Below, piece after piece: positions 15,125-25,738 of a stretch of 41,568 bases of DNA (position 1 is the stretch's first letter; the number at the start of each line of letters is the position of its first letter). This DNA is from Streptosporangiales bacterium (GTDB lineage: Bacteria; Actinomycetota; Actinomycetes; Streptosporangiales; WHSR01). The DNA is taken from NCBI GenBank assembly GCA_009379995.1, contig WHSR01000044.1, forward strand, positions 1 to 41,568. Reading direction: 5' to 3'. The translations under genes were made by a program, and so were the position numbers. The notes under the pieces are model-generated. The model worked only from the letters and a program-made list of their open reading frames with translations, searched no databases and was not told the DNA's origin.

Positions 15125-16768
15125 TCAGCCGGGGCGGGAAAGGAGCCCGGACAGGGTTGCGGTGGGGGTGATGACGTCCGGGTCGGTCCGTACGGCGATC
15201 ACCCGGGGCCCGTCGAATGCCGCGGCCCGAGCGAAGGCGTCGTCGAGTTCGTCGCTGCTCGTTACGGTCATGGAGTCCGCGCCCAACCCACGCGCGATGC
15301 CGGCGATGTCGACCGGACCGATGTCGACAGCCGCCGTCCGTCCGAGGTTGCGGGCCTGGTGCATGGCGATGGTCCCGTACAGGAGGTTCTGGAACACGAC
15401 GGCGAGGACGGGCAGTCCCAGACGGACGGCGGTCTCCATCTCCTGCCCCGTCATCAGGAAGCCGCCGTCACCCACCAGGGCCGCGACGCGCCGGTCCGGT
15501 GCGGCGAGCTGGGCGCCGACCGCGCCGGGCACGGCATAGCCCATGGCGCCGGACGTCGGGGCGGCCTGGGAGCGGGGATGGTCGAAACGCCAGTAGCGGT
15601 GTCCGAAAATGGAGAAGTTGCCCGCGTCGTTGGTCAGCACGGTGTCGGCCGGGAGCCGACGGCGCATCGCGGCGACCACCTCCGCAGGGTGAATGCCGTG
15701 GGGGGAGGTCATCCCCTCCGGGTCGGAGAGCCGCATCGCGGCGTTGTGGGCGGCCGACCAGTCACGCCGCGGAACGCTGGCGGGGCGCGCGAGCAGGGCG
15801 TCGGCGAACGACTCCACTGACGCGAGAACCCCCCGCGCCACCGGGGTCGTCGCGCCCAGCACGAGGGGATCGACGTCCACCTGAATGACCCGCGCGGGCG
15901 TCCGGGGAAGCGCATACCCCTGGGTGGTCGCCTCGCTGAGACGGGACCCGAGCACGAGCACTACATCGGCGGTCCGCAGCGGCTCGAGCAGCTCGTCCGG
16001 GGTGCCGAGACCGAGATGGCCGAGGTAGTGCGGATGACTGGCCGGGAAGGTGTCCTGACGTCGAAACCCGGTATAGACGCCGAGGCCGTACGCCTCGGCC
16101 AGGTGCACCATCTTGTCGTGCAGGTCATGCGCGCCGCGGCCGAGGATGGCAACCGGACGGGCCGCCCGTGTGAGCTCATCCGCGGCGAGGGCCACGTCCT
16201 GAGGAGAGGGATGGGCCATCGGGGGTTCCGGGAACGGCAGGTCGACGGGGGAGCACTGACCGGCGAGCAGATCCGCCGGCAGGGCCACCATGGCGGGCCC
16301 GGGACGGCCGGCCGTCGCGTGCCGCAGCGCCCGCGCCACCGTCTCGGCCGCCCGATCCGAGCGCTGGACCGTGGCGGCGTAGACGGTGATCGGGTCGTAG
16401 AACCGAGCCAGGTCGACCTCCTGGAAGGCCTCACGCCCGAAGAACTCGGTCTCGACGTGGCCCAACAGGACGATCATGGGCGTGGAGTCCTGATGGGCGG
16501 TATGCACGCCCACCGCCAGGTTGGCCGCCCCCGGTCCGCGGGTTCCCATCGCCACCGCGGGAACTCCGGTGATCTTGGCGTCGGCCTCCGCCATGAAGGC
16601 GGCACCGGACTCGTGCCGGGTGGACACCAATCGAAGTTCCGGGTGCTGGGCCACGGCGTCGAGGAGCTCCAGGAAGCTCTCACCGGGGACTGTGTAGAAG
16701 CGCCGTACTCCCGCGCGGGCCAACAGGTCGACGATTGCCTCGGCGGCGTTTGCAGTCATATTGATCAT
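15125..16768 (-). CDS. thiamine-diphosphate-dependent enzyme, acetolactate-synthase-like
   Basis: 547 residues with the three-domain ThDP enzyme layout: N-terminal pyrimidine-binding domain with the catalytic Glu in STRHESGAAFMAEA, a central domain, and a C-terminal pyrophosphate-binding domain with GDGGFLMTGQEME then VVFQN, the GDG-N motif. Relatives include acetolactate synthase, benzoylformate decarboxylase and oxalyl-CoA decarboxylase; the exact reaction is not evident. No small regulatory subunit gene is nearby, so it is probably not the biosynthetic IlvB. ATG 16768 follows GGAGGT by eight bases and overlaps the comEC stop (ATGA). It is therefore the third gene of a comEA-comEC operon, an unexpected association. 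Confidence 0.85.
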   Translation of the reverse strand: MINMTANAAEAIVDLLARAGVRRFYTVPGESFLELLDAVAQHPELRLVSTRHESGAAFMAEADAKITGVPAVAMGTRGPGAANLAVGVHTAHQDSTPMIVLLGHVETEFFGREAFQEVDLARFYDPITVYAATVQRSDRAAETVARALRHATAGRPGPAMVALPADLLAGQCSPVDLPFPEPPMAHPSPQDVALAADELTRAARPVAILGRGAHDLHDKMVHLAEAYGLGVYTGFRRQDTFPASHPHYLGHLGLGTPDELLEPLRTADVVLVLGSRLSEATTQGYALPRTPARVIQVDVDPLVLGATTPVARGVLASVESFADALLARPASVPRRDWSAAHNAAMRLSDPEGMTSPHGIHPAEVVAAMRRRLPADTVLTNDAGNFSIFGHRYWRFDHPRSQAAPTSGAMGYAVPGAVGAQLAAPDRRVAALVGDGGFLMTGQEMETAVRLGLPVLAVVFQNLLYGTIAMHQARNLGRTAAVDIGPVDIAGIARGLGADSMTVTSSDELDDAFARAAAFDGPRVIAVRTDPDVITPTATLSGLLSRPG

Positions 16769-19130
16769 CTTGATGAACCTCCGCTGCCGCGTCGACCTAC
16801 CACGACAAGCCCGCGTGTGCCCTGCGCCACTGCGACGTCCCCGTCGCGGTCGGTGCGCAACGACCGGGCTCCGCCCGCCCGCAGCTGTCGCAGGACGCCG
16901 GCGGAGGGGTGGCCGTAGGAGTTGTCGGCGCCGACCGATGTGACGACCACACGGGCACCCACGGCCCGGAGGAATCCCGGATCCTGGCTCGCCGAGCCGT
17001 GGTGGGGGACCTTGAGGATATCCGCGCGGACGTCCGCGGCCGCCGCAAGGTGCCGCTGCGCCTCGGTCTCGATGTCCCCGGTGAGAAGCGCGGTCGCGTC
17101 CGGCCACCGCACGTGGAGCACCACGCTGGCGTTGTTCTCGGCCGACCCCTCGTTCTCGCCGAAGCCCTCGCCGGGGTCCTCGCTCGTGCCTTCCGTGGCC
17201 GGATTTCCCGGATGCTGGGCTGGCGGCCCGAGGACGGTGATGTCCAGCCGGCCCACGCGCCACCGCTGCCCGGCCTCCGCGCGGCGTACCGGTACGCCTA
17301 CCGAGCCCAGCGGCCGCTCCAGGGATCCGGCCACATCGTCCGGCTCGGCGAGCCCGCCGACCAGGGCGGCGCCCACGCTGCGTCCCCGCAGGACCCCGGG
17401 GAGCCCGTCGACATGGTCCTCGTGCCCGTGCGTGAGAACGAGCAACGGAACCTTCCGCACCCGAAGGTCACGCAGGCAGCGGTCGATGAGACGGGGTTCC
17501 GGACCCGCGTCGACGACCACAGCGGCGTTCCGCCCGGTGGCGAGGGCGAGGGCGTCGCCCTGGCCGACGTCGCAGGCGACCAGCAGCCATCCCGGGGGCG
17601 GCCAACCGGGCGCGAGGATATGCAGCACCACCCCGGCAGCGACCACGCCGGCCAGGCAACCGGCCACGATCCGCCGCCCGGCGGCGTACCGCAGGAGGAG
17701 GGCCCCCAGCAGGATCGCGACGAGCAGCAGCCCGGCGCCGGCGACCCCGGCCGGCCAGGGCACGGTCGCGAAGCGCAGTGAGGCTCCGGTGTGCGCGACC
17801 GTGACGAGCCAGCTCACCGCGAGCCCACCGACCTGCGCCAATGCCTGCCCGAGCGGAAGGGAGACCAGGGCGGCCACCGCGGCCAACAGGCCCAGCACCG
17901 TCGACGGCGCGACGGCTGGTGCCGCCATCAGGTTCGCCGCGACGGCGACGAGGCTGACCTCGCCGGACAGCATCGCGAGCACTGGTGCGCAGGCGACCTG
18001 AGCGGCCGCCGGGATCGCGATGGCCTCGGCGAGCCATGCCGGCATGCGGCGCTGCAGGCGGTCGCGCCACACCGGGGCCAGTACGAGCAGCCCGGCGGTG
18101 GCGAGCACGGACAGAGTAAAGCCGTAGGAGCGGGCGAGCATCGGCTCGAAGAGCACAAGCCCGAGGACTGCCGCGCAGAGGGCTGGGCGGCCCTGTCTCT
18201 CTCGCCCGGTCGCCAGGGCAACCACTGTCACCAGGCCCATCACACTGGCCCGCAGCACGCTCGGATCGGGCCTGGCGAGCACGGCAAAGGCAAGCACCGC
18301 GACGCCGCCGAGCAGGGGAGCGACCCGTGCGCCCAGCCCTATCCACCGTGCGAGCACCAGCACCGCGCCGAGCACCAGCGTCACGTTCGTCCCGGAGACC
18401 ACGAGTAAGTGGGCTAACCCAGTGGTGCGGAACTCCTCTTCCAGCCCGGGATCCAGCAGCGAGGTGTCACCGACCACCAGAGCAGGCAGGACCCCGCGTT
18501 CCTCCGGCCCCAGCGGGCCGACCGACGCCCGCAGGCCGGCCCGCAGGTCGCCCGCGACTCGCTGCACCAGCGAGGGCGTGCCGACCAGCTCCGGGGGTCC
18601 CCGACAGAAGACCACCGCGCTGATGTCGCGGTCGTACCGTGGTGGCGCCAGGCCGCCCTCGACGCGGATCCGTTGGCTCGGCAGCAGGGCCGTCCAGTCG
18701 CGCACGGCTCCCGGCGAGGACACGATCAGCAGCACGGGGGAGCGCACGTCGATCCATCTGCCGCCCACCCGGAGCCGCTCGGCCCGTGCGGTCGCGACCA
18801 CTGTGCGGCGGCCGGCCGCGTGGCGGACCTCCGGGTCGCCGGTCAGCACCGCATCGACGGCGGCGTGGGAGCGCTCGGCGGCCAGGCCGGGCAGGGGGCC
18901 GGCGGCGACCGCGGCGAGGCGCAGACCAGCGAGGCGGCCGCTACGTGCGTCCAAGCGGACCGGTGCCGCGAGAGGGCGGCCCACACGCCGAGAGCAAACA
19001 GCGCTCCCGCCGAGAGCGCGACCGGCGGCGACGCGCCGAGCAGAACCAGTGCAGTCAGCCATGCCGCAAGCGCCGGCAGGGCGAGTCGCAGGTCACCCGG
19101 ATGGCTTCCGGCCGCCCCGACGGGCCTCAT
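16765..19130 (-). pseudogene. comEC: competence-type channel protein ComEC/Rec2, frameshifted near the N-terminus
   Basis: The natural start is ATG 19130, overlapping the comEA stop (ATGA). From it runs MRPVGAAGSHPG then LALPALAAWLTALVLLGA and ALFALGVWAAL, the expected N-terminal membrane pair. This frame loses character near 18915-18931, where the other frame takes over with AAVAAGPLPGLAAE and continues to the stop. The distance from start to stop is 2366 nt, not a multiple of three; one missing base would restore about 788 residues. The rest looks intact: competence membrane domain (TGLAHLLVVSGTN) and a beta-lactamase-like C-terminal domain (LTHGHEDHVDG, LKVPHHGSA). ComEC moves single-stranded DNA across the membrane. 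A sequencing error or a real mutation are both possible; the longest single frame, to 19062, has an implausible N-terminus. Confidence 0.72.
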
Positions 19131-20161
19131 ACCCGCACCTTGTCCTTGATGTCGGCGAACCGCTTGGGGCCGATTCCGGAGACGTCCTGAAGCTGGTCGA
19201 CGGACCGGAATCCACCATGCTCGTCGCGGTAGTCCACGATCCGTTCCGCCAGGACGGGCCCGATCCCGGGCAGTTCCTCGAGCTGTTCGATCGTTGCGGT
19301 GTTGAGGTCGAGCTGCGGAGCCGAGTCGCCGGCGGCCTCCGGGCCGGACACCGCCGCTGAAGGCGCCGCCGAAGGTGCCGGCGCGAGAACGCCGACGAGG
19401 ATCTGCTCGCCGTCGACCAGCCGGCGGGCGAGGTTGAGGCTCCCGGTGTCGGCGCCACGCCGAGCCCCACCGGCCGCCCGTACCGCGTCGACGACGCGCG
19501 AGCCGGCCGGCAGCGTGTACACCCCCGGCTCGTGCACCTTGCCGTCCACGTGCACCACCACCGCGGCGGGCGTCGGGGTCGCGCTGGCCGCGAGAGAGAC
19601 CTGTGCGGGGGTGGGTGTCGGCGGTGCCGGGACCGCGGCCGGCCGCGAGCGCCAGAAAAACATCGCCGCGACGAGAGCCGCGACGATGCCGAGGACGGCA
19701 AGGGCCCGTACTCCCGGCCGACCCGGGTCGAGCGCTGCCCCACGCAGCGCCGCCGGAGCGTGCTCGACGGTCCACGTCCAGACCGCCGCTGCCAGAGATG
19801 GCCGCACCGGGGACGACCGAACCCGACCGGAGGGGGGAACCGCATGATCGGGCGCCGGTTCGGCGGCATCGGCGTGCGCGGCGTGATCCACGCTTTCCAG
19901 CCGCTCGGGCCGCTCGGGCCGCTCGGGACCTTCGGGGCCCTCGGCCCGCTCCGCGCGCGTGTCCGGCACTCGCTGAACGGCCGGGACGGGATCATCCCAC
20001 CGGACGCCGTCGTCATGGTGGCGCGCGGCGGCGGGCGCTCCTGCCTCGCCATCCTCGGTGGGCGCCGTACGGAGCAGCCAGCGCAGCCGGGCCAGCGGAA
20101 TCTCGCCGTCCTCCGGCCGGACACGCGGCTCCCTGGCGCGCGCAAACAACGACATCTGCAC
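19127..20161 (-). CDS. comEA: DNA-binding competence-type protein ComEA
   Basis: About 344 residues. A long charged, low-complexity cytoplasmic N-terminus (with EGPEGPERPERPERLES) precedes one membrane segment (VRALAVLGIVAALVAAMFFW). Then come an extracellular Ala/Pro linker, an SLBB domain (VVHVDGKVHEPGVYTLPAGS) and a C-terminal helix-hairpin-helix pair (DLNTATIEQLEELPGIGPVL, DVSGIGPKRFADI). ComEA binds double-stranded DNA at the surface and feeds it to ComEC. GTG 20161 is used; ATG 20155 is an alternative. TAGCGT seven bases before the GTG may be a leaderless -10 box. It overlaps comEC by ATGA. Confidence 0.9.
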   Translation of the reverse strand: MQMSLFARAREPRVRPEDGEIPLARLRWLLRTAPTEDGEAGAPAAARHHDDGVRWDDPVPAVQRVPDTRAERAEGPEGPERPERPERLESVDHAAHADAAEPAPDHAVPPSGRVRSSPVRPSLAAAVWTWTVEHAPAALRGAALDPGRPGVRALAVLGIVAALVAAMFFWRSRPAAVPAPPTPTPAQVSLAASATPTPAAVVVHVDGKVHEPGVYTLPAGSRVVDAVRAAGGARRGADTGSLNLARRLVDGEQILVGVLAPAPSAAPSAAVSGPEAAGDSAPQLDLNTATIEQLEELPGIGPVLAERIVDYRDEHGGFRSVDQLQDVSGIGPKRFADIKDKVRV

Positions 20162-20271
20162 GCAACGGACGCTAGACGGCGCGGCGCCACCGCCGCGCGA
20201 CGCCGAGGGCGACCTGTGGATAGGGCTCCGGACGGATCGGGTTCTGTGGACAACCTCCCGTGTGAGTTCCC

Positions 20272-21267
20272 ATGCGAGGGCCGCGACATGGCATGCTGCA
20301 CGGCGTGGAACGCGACTACTCCCTCGTCCTCGTCGTCGGAGAGGAAGACCTGCTCGTCGACCGGGCGGTCGCCGATGCCGTCGGTACCGCGCGAGAGGCC
20401 GATCCCGAGGCCGACGTACACGAGGTCTTCGGCGGCTCGCTTGCCCCCGGAGAGCTGGCGGAGCTGGCCGCGCCCTCGCTGTTCGGCGGCCGGCGCGTCA
20501 TCGTCATCCGGTCCGCTCAGGATGTCGCCAAGGGCGTGCTCGGAGAGGTCACCGGCTACGCGAAGGGCCTCCCGCCCGACGTGGCGTTGGTGCTCGTGCA
20601 CGCCGGCGGGGCCAAGGGCAAGTCGCTACTGGACGCGGTCACCCAGGCCGGCGCGCACGTCATCACGTGCCCGAAGGTCAGCAAGCCGAGCGAGCGGGTG
20701 AACTTCATCCGCGCCGAGGTGCGCCGGGCCGGCGGCACGATCACCGAGGACGCGGCGCGGACGCTGCTCGACGCGGTCGGCAACGACCTGCGGGAACTTG
20801 CCGGCGCCTGCGGTCAGCTGGTGTCGGACACCGCGGGTGTCGTCGATGGTGCCGCGGTCGCCCGCTACCACCGTGGGCGTGCCGAGGTCAGCGGGTTTAC
20901 CGTCGCCGACCGCGCGGTCGAGGGCCGGAGCGCGGACGCGCTGGAGCAGCTCCGCTGGGCACTGACCACCGGGGTGTCCCCGGTGCTGATCACCAGCGCG
21001 CTGGCGCAGGGGCTGCGGAGCCTGTCCAAGGTCGGGAGCGCTCCCCGGAATCTGCGGGGGCCCGCCCTGGCCCGCGAGCTGGGCATGCCGGCGTGGAAGG
21101 TCGACCGGGTACGGCAACAGCTCCGTGGCTGGACGGGTGAGGGCGTCGCCCGGGCGCTCAAGGCGGTGGCGGAGGCCGACGCCCAGGTCAAGGGCGGCGG
21201 CGCCGATCCCGCCTACGCTCTGGAACGCGCGATCATGGAGATCGCGGAGGCTCGAGCGTTCCGCTGA
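20272..21267 (+). CDS. holA: DNA polymerase III delta subunit HolA
   Basis: 331 residues from ATG 20272. The family pattern is clear: LVLVVGEEDLLVDRAV at the N-terminus, LFGGRRVIVIRSAQ, LVHAGGAKGKSLLDAV, and the C-terminal collar domain (SPVLITSALAQGLRSLSKV). Delta opens the beta sliding clamp within the clamp loader. Other possible starts are ATG 20293 and GTG 20305; none has a strong ribosome binding site, so the exact start is uncertain. The order holA, then rpsT on the opposite strand, then lepA is common in actinobacteria. Confidence 0.92.
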   Translation: MRGPRHGMLHGVERDYSLVLVVGEEDLLVDRAVADAVGTAREADPEADVHEVFGGSLAPGELAELAAPSLFGGRRVIVIRSAQDVAKGVLGEVTGYAKGLPPDVALVLVHAGGAKGKSLLDAVTQAGAHVITCPKVSKPSERVNFIRAEVRRAGGTITEDAARTLLDAVGNDLRELAGACGQLVSDTAGVVDGAAVARYHRGRAEVSGFTVADRAVEGRSADALEQLRWALTTGVSPVLITSALAQGLRSLSKVGSAPRNLRGPALARELGMPAWKVDRVRQQLRGWTGEGVARALKAVAEADAQVKGGGADPAYALERAIMEIAEARAFR

Positions 21268-21303
21268 CCGCCGGTGCGGCGACGCCGATCGCGCGGCAGG
21301 CGA

Positions 21304-21570
21304 TCAGCGCTGCAGGGCTGCCGCGCGCTTGGCGAGGGCCGACTTGCGCCCGGCGGCCTGGTTCTTGTGAATGACCCTCTTGCTGGCCGCCTTATCGAGC
21401 TGCCGGCAAGCGGCCCGCATCAGGGTCGTGGCCTCCTCGGCGTTGCCCGCGTCCGCCGCCTCCCGGAACCTGCGGACGGAGGTCTTCAGCGACGACTTGA
21501 CCGCCTTGTTGCGTAGGCGACGTTCCTCGTTCTGCCTGTTGCGCTTGATCTGGGACTTGATGTTCGCCAC
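21304..21570 (-). CDS. rpsT: 30S ribosomal protein S20
   Basis: 88 residues beginning [20 protein letters not shown] and ending AKRAAALQR, a full S20. It binds 16S rRNA early in 30S assembly. The GTG at 21570 is chosen because S20 proteins start at this (M)ANIKSQIKR; the frame extends nine codons upstream without similarity. ACGAGG lies upstream at reasonable spacing. It is divergent from lepA and convergent with holA. Confidence 0.96.
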   Translation of the reverse strand: MANIKSQIKRNRQNEERRLRNKAVKSSLKTSVRRFREAADAGNAEEATTLMRAACRQLDKAASKRVIHKNQAAGRKSALAKRAAALQR

Positions 21571-21818
21571 GCGAAAGCCTCGTTCGGTCGGGATCAACGT
21601 GATCGCGGTGCGCCGCGTATTCTTCGTGCGTCATGCCGTGCGCTCCGTATGCGACGGACGCAACGGTGAAGAATAGCCGAGGCTGGTGCCGCGCTCAAAA
21701 CCGACGGGCGGGTCGGGAGCACCGGCCCACTGGCCATGAGAGCCGGGCAGTGCCTGCACCATGGAACGATAGGGATCACCCCCGACGAATCCCCTTGGAG
21801 AGTTTGGACGGACGACGC

Positions 21819-23654
21819 GTGACCGTGACCCCGCGGACCGATCCCGCACTCATTCGGAACTTCTGCATCATCGCCCACATCGACCACGGCAAGTCGACGC
21901 TGGCCGACCGCATGCTGCAGCTGACCGGTGTGGTGGACGAGCGGACGATGCGCGAGCAGTACCTCGACCGGATGGACATCGAACGTGAACGCGGAATCAC
22001 GATCAAGAGCCAGGCTGTCCGGCTGCCGTGGACCGGTCGTGACGGCCGCGGCTACGTCCTGAACCTCATCGACACGCCCGGTCACGTCGACTTCACCTAC
22101 GAGGTGTCGCGCTCGCTCGCCGCGTGTGAGGGGGCGATCCTGCTCGTGGACGCCGCGCAGGGCATCGAGGCGCAGACGCTCGCCAACCTCTACCTCGCAC
22201 TGGACGCCGACCTGCAGCTCATCCCCGTTCTCAACAAGATCGATCTGCCGGCGGCACAGCCGGACTCCTGCGCCGAGCAACTCGCCCACGTCATCGGCTG
22301 CGCGCCGGAGGAGGTGCTGCGCGTCTCGGCGAAGACCGGTGAGGGCGTCGCCGACCTGCTGAACGCGATGGTCGAGCAGGTGCCACCGCCGGAGGGCGAC
22401 GCGGAGGCTTCGGCCCGGGCACTCATCTTCGACTCGATGTACGACACCTACCGCGGTGTCGTGACGTACGTCCGGATGGTGGACGGACACCTGTCGTCGA
22501 GGGAGAAGACCCTGATGATGGCGACCGGGGCGGTCCACGACACGCTGGAGGTCGGCGTCATCTCGCCGGAGCCCAAGCCGGTCGACGGGCTGGGGGTCGG
22601 CGAGGTGGGTTACCTGATCACCGGGGTGAAGGACGTACGACAGGCCCGGGTCGGTGACACCGTGACGAGCGCCAGCCGGCCCACCGACCGGCCGCTTCCG
22701 GGGTACGACCATCCGAGGCCGATGGTGTTCTCCGGGCTGTACCCGATCGACGGCGACGACTACCCCGAGCTGCGGGAGGCCCTCGACAAGCTACGGCTCA
22801 ACGACGCTGCGCTCGTCTACGAGCCGGAGACCTCGAGTGCCCTCGGGTTCGGGTTCCGGTGCGGGTTCCTCGGCCTGCTGCACATGGAGATCGTGCGGGA
22901 GCGGCTGGAACGGGAGTTCGACCTCTCCCTCATCTCCACCGCGCCGAACGTCATCTACCGGGTGTTCCTGGAGTCCGGTGAGGAGGTCGAGGTCACCAAC
23001 CCGAGCGAGTTCCCGGCCGGGAAGGTGGCCAGTGTCGTCGAGCCGGTCGTCAAGGCGACGGTGCTCACCCCGGCCGGGTACGTCGGGCCCGTCATGGAGC
23101 TGTGTCAGACCCGGCGCGGCACGCAGACCGGTATGGACTACCTGTCCGGCGACCGGGTGGAGATCCGCTACACGATCCCGCTCGCCGAGATCATTTTCGA
23201 CTTCTTCGACCAGCTCAAGTCGCGCACCCGGGGGTACGCGTCGCTGGACTACGAACCGGCGGGTGAGCAGGAAGCCGACCTGGTCAAGGTCGACATCCTG
23301 CTGCAGGGCCAGCCCGTTGACGCGTTCAGCCAGATCGTCCACCGGGACAAGGCCTATGCGTACGGGGTCGAGATGACCCGAAAGCTACGGGAACTCATAC
23401 CCCGCCAGCAGTTCGAGGTGCCCATCCAGGCCGCCATCGGCTCGCGGATCATCGCCCGGGAGAACATCCGCGCGCTGCGCAAGGACGTCGTCGCCAAGTG
23501 CTACGGGGGCGACATCACCCGCAAGCGGAAGCTTCTCGAGCGGCAGAAGGAAGGCAAGAAGCGGATGAAGACGGTGGGCCGGGTCGAGGTCCCGCAGGAG
23601 GCCTTCGTCGCCGCCGTCTCCCGGGAGACCATCGCGGACAAGGGCAAGAAGTGA
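21819..23654 (+). CDS. lepA: elongation factor 4 (LepA)
   Basis: 611 residues. G1 AHIDHGKST, the switch region [12 protein letters not shown]3 DTPGHVDF and G4 NKIDL are intact; the LepA-specific C-terminal end [20 protein letters not shown] is present. EF4 is a ribosome-associated translational GTPase thought to act in back-translocation or 30S biogenesis. Start GTG 21819 ([15 protein letters not shown]) fits the usual family N-terminus; GTG 21825 and TTG 21804 are alternatives, none with an ideal ribosome binding site. The divergent rpsT leader lies upstream. Confidence 0.95.
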   Translation: MTVTPRTDPALIRNFCIIAHIDHGKSTLADRMLQLTGVVDERTMREQYLDRMDIERERGITIKSQAVRLPWTGRDGRGYVLNLIDTPGHVDFTYEVSRSLAACEGAILLVDAAQGIEAQTLANLYLALDADLQLIPVLNKIDLPAAQPDSCAEQLAHVIGCAPEEVLRVSAKTGEGVADLLNAMVEQVPPPEGDAEASARALIFDSMYDTYRGVVTYVRMVDGHLSSREKTLMMATGAVHDTLEVGVISPEPKPVDGLGVGEVGYLITGVKDVRQARVGDTVTSASRPTDRPLPGYDHPRPMVFSGLYPIDGDDYPELREALDKLRLNDAALVYEPETSSALGFGFRCGFLGLLHMEIVRERLEREFDLSLISTAPNVIYRVFLESGEEVEVTNPSEFPAGKVASVVEPVVKATVLTPAGYVGPVMELCQTRRGTQTGMDYLSGDRVEIRYTIPLAEIIFDFFDQLKSRTRGYASLDYEPAGEQEADLVKVDILLQGQPVDAFSQIVHRDKAYAYGVEMTRKLRELIPRQQFEVPIQAAIGSRIIARENIRALRKDVVAKCYGGDITRKRKLLERQKEGKKRMKTVGRVEVPQEAFVAAVSRETIADKGKK

Positions 23655-23759
23655 GCCACGCCGCCCAGAGTCATGGCCAGTGCTGCCCCCTTTCGTTGCC
23701 CAATCAACTGATCAGCGGCTTGTTCCCGGACGAGACATAGTCTGGGTGCAGACCGGGTC

Positions 23760-23785
23760 GCGTCCCGGATCGGCCGTCCGGGCGC
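23760..23785 (+). terminator. candidate stem-loop terminator after lepA
   Basis: CCCGGA (23764-23769) pairs with TCCGGG (23777-23782) across seven bases, and flanking GCG/CGC extend the stem with one bulged T. There is no T-tract, as is common in high-GC actinobacteria. It lies about 105 nt after the lepA stop and 66 nt before the next start. Confidence 0.3.
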
Positions 23786-23851
23786 GGCGGGACCCGAGTG
23801 TGGCATAACCTTCGTTGCCGACCGGCATAGCACCATCCGCGGAGGCTCGCA

Positions 23852-25714
23852 ATGACCAGCGATCTGGGCGACTTGACCACCACCATCGAGCCTGACATGT
23901 CCAAGGTCGAGAACCGTGCGTCCACTGTGGCGCAGATGGTTCTCGACCGAGTGTCCGCGAGCCCCGAGCGGGAGGCCTTCCGCTATCCGGTCGGCGCCGA
24001 ATGGGCGTCGGTGACCTGGGGGGAGTTCGGCGACCGGGTGCGGCGCCTGGCGGCCGGGTTGATCGTGCTCGGGATCAACCCGGAGGAGCGGGTCGGGATA
24101 GCGGCCGCCACCAGGTACGAATGGATCCTCGCCGACATGGCGATCATGTGCGCGGGCGCGGCGACCACCACCGTCTATCCCACCACCACGCCGGACGAGG
24201 TCGCGTACATCATCGGCGACTCCGGCAGCCGGGTGGTCTTCGCCGAGGACGACGAGCAGGTCAAGAAGCTCCGTGAGCACCGGAGCGAGCTATCCGACCT
24301 TGGCACGATCGTGACCTTCGACGGCACAGCCGACGAGACCGAGGGCGTCATCGGCCTCGCCGAGCTCGAACGCCGCGGCGAGGAGCACCTCGCGCAGCAT
24401 CCGAAGGCCATCGAGGAGGCGGTGGCGGCGATCGGGCCGGAAAGCCTCGCCACGCTGATCTACACCTCCGGCACCACCGGAAGGCCGAAGGGCGTCCGGC
24501 TGGTCCACGACTGCTGGACCTACGAGGGGGCGGGGGTCGACGCGCTGGGCATCCTGCATCCCGACGACCTGCAATACCTCTGGCTTCCCCTTGCGCACTC
24601 CTTCGGCAAGGCGCTGTTGACGGCGCAGTTGCAGATCGGCTTCGCCAGCGCCGTCGACGGGCGGATCGACAAGATCGTCGACAACCTCGCCGTCGTACGG
24701 CCGACGTTCATGGGATCGGCGCCCCGGATCTTCGAGAAGGCGCACGGTCGCATCGTCTCCATGGTGGAGCAGGAGGGCGGGCCGAGGGCCAAGATCTTCC
24801 GCTGGGCTTTCGGCGTCGGCCACCGGGTCGCCGAGCTGCAGCGGGCCGGCAAGCAGCCCAGCGGCCTGCTCGCGGCGCAGCACAAGCTCGCCGACAGCCT
24901 GGTGTTCGGGAAGATCCGGGATCGGTTCGGCGGCCGCCTGCGCTTCTTCGTCTCGGGCGCGGCGGCTCTCAACCGGGAGCTCGCGGAGTGGTTCCACGCC
25001 GCTGGAATCCTGATCACCGAGGGGTACGGCCTCACCGAGACCAGCGCCGCGACCTGTGTCAACCTGCCCGGGCGCTTCCGGTTCGGCTCCGTCGGACCGG
25101 TGCTCCCCGGCACCGAAGTGCGGATCGCGGACGACGGCGAGGTGCTCATCAAGGGGCCCGGTGTGATGCGCGGCTACCACAACATGCCCGAGGCCACTGA
25201 CGAGGTGCTCGACGCCGATGGCTGGTTCCACACCGGCGACATCGGCGAGCTGGGGGAGGACGGGCTGCTCCGCATCACCGACCGGAAGAAGGACCTGTTC
25301 AAGACCTCGGGCGGCAAGTACGTCGCGCCGCAGCTCATCGAGTCGCTGTTCAAGGCGATCTGTCCGTACGTCAGCCAGATAGTGGTACACGGCGAGGACC
25401 GCAACTTCTGCTCGGCGCTCATCACCCTCGACCCGGAGGCGATCGCCGGGTGGGCGGAGGAGAACGGCCTCGGCGGCAAGTCGTACCAGGCGATCGTCAC
25501 CTCCGACGCCGCCCACGCGATGGTGCAGGGCTACATCGACGAGCTCAACGCCAAGCTCAACCGCTGGGAGACGATCAAGACGTTCGCGATCCTGGAGAAC
25601 GACCTGACCGTCGAGGAGGGCGAGATGACGCCCAGCCTCAAGGTCAGGCGCAAGGTCGTCGAGGACCGCTACGCCGACGTCCTCGACTCCTTCTACACCA
25701 GCACCTACGCGTGA
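23852..25714 (+). CDS. long-chain acyl-CoA synthetase (AMP-binding)
   Basis: 620 residues, similar in layout to actinobacterial FadD15-type long-chain acyl-CoA synthetases. The AMP/ATP motif LIYTSGTTGRPKGV, the A5 motif GYGLTETSA, the A7 region WFHTGDIGELGEDGLLRITD and RKKDLFKTSGGKYVAP are all present. C-terminal KVRRKVVEDRY completes the enzyme. It activates fatty acids to acyl-adenylate and then acyl-CoA. ATG 23852 follows GGAGG. It stands alone on the plus strand, 24 nt before hemW. Chain-length preference cannot be read from sequence. Confidence 0.9.
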   Translation: MTSDLGDLTTTIEPDMSKVENRASTVAQMVLDRVSASPEREAFRYPVGAEWASVTWGEFGDRVRRLAAGLIVLGINPEERVGIAAATRYEWILADMAIMCAGAATTTVYPTTTPDEVAYIIGDSGSRVVFAEDDEQVKKLREHRSELSDLGTIVTFDGTADETEGVIGLAELERRGEEHLAQHPKAIEEAVAAIGPESLATLIYTSGTTGRPKGVRLVHDCWTYEGAGVDALGILHPDDLQYLWLPLAHSFGKALLTAQLQIGFASAVDGRIDKIVDNLAVVRPTFMGSAPRIFEKAHGRIVSMVEQEGGPRAKIFRWAFGVGHRVAELQRAGKQPSGLLAAQHKLADSLVFGKIRDRFGGRLRFFVSGAAALNRELAEWFHAAGILITEGYGLTETSAATCVNLPGRFRFGSVGPVLPGTEVRIADDGEVLIKGPGVMRGYHNMPEATDEVLDADGWFHTGDIGELGEDGLLRITDRKKDLFKTSGGKYVAPQLIESLFKAICPYVSQIVVHGEDRNFCSALITLDPEAIAGWAEENGLGGKSYQAIVTSDAAHAMVQGYIDELNAKLNRWETIKTFAILENDLTVEEGEMTPSLKVRRKVVEDRYADVLDSFYTSTYA

Positions 25715-25738
25715 GGTACCCGCCCGAGGTTCGCCCGA

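Noticed and set aside
19093..20601. Minus-strand 502-codon frame over comEA and holA
   Set aside because: Overlaps ComEA in another frame and HolA in antisense; low-complexity product.
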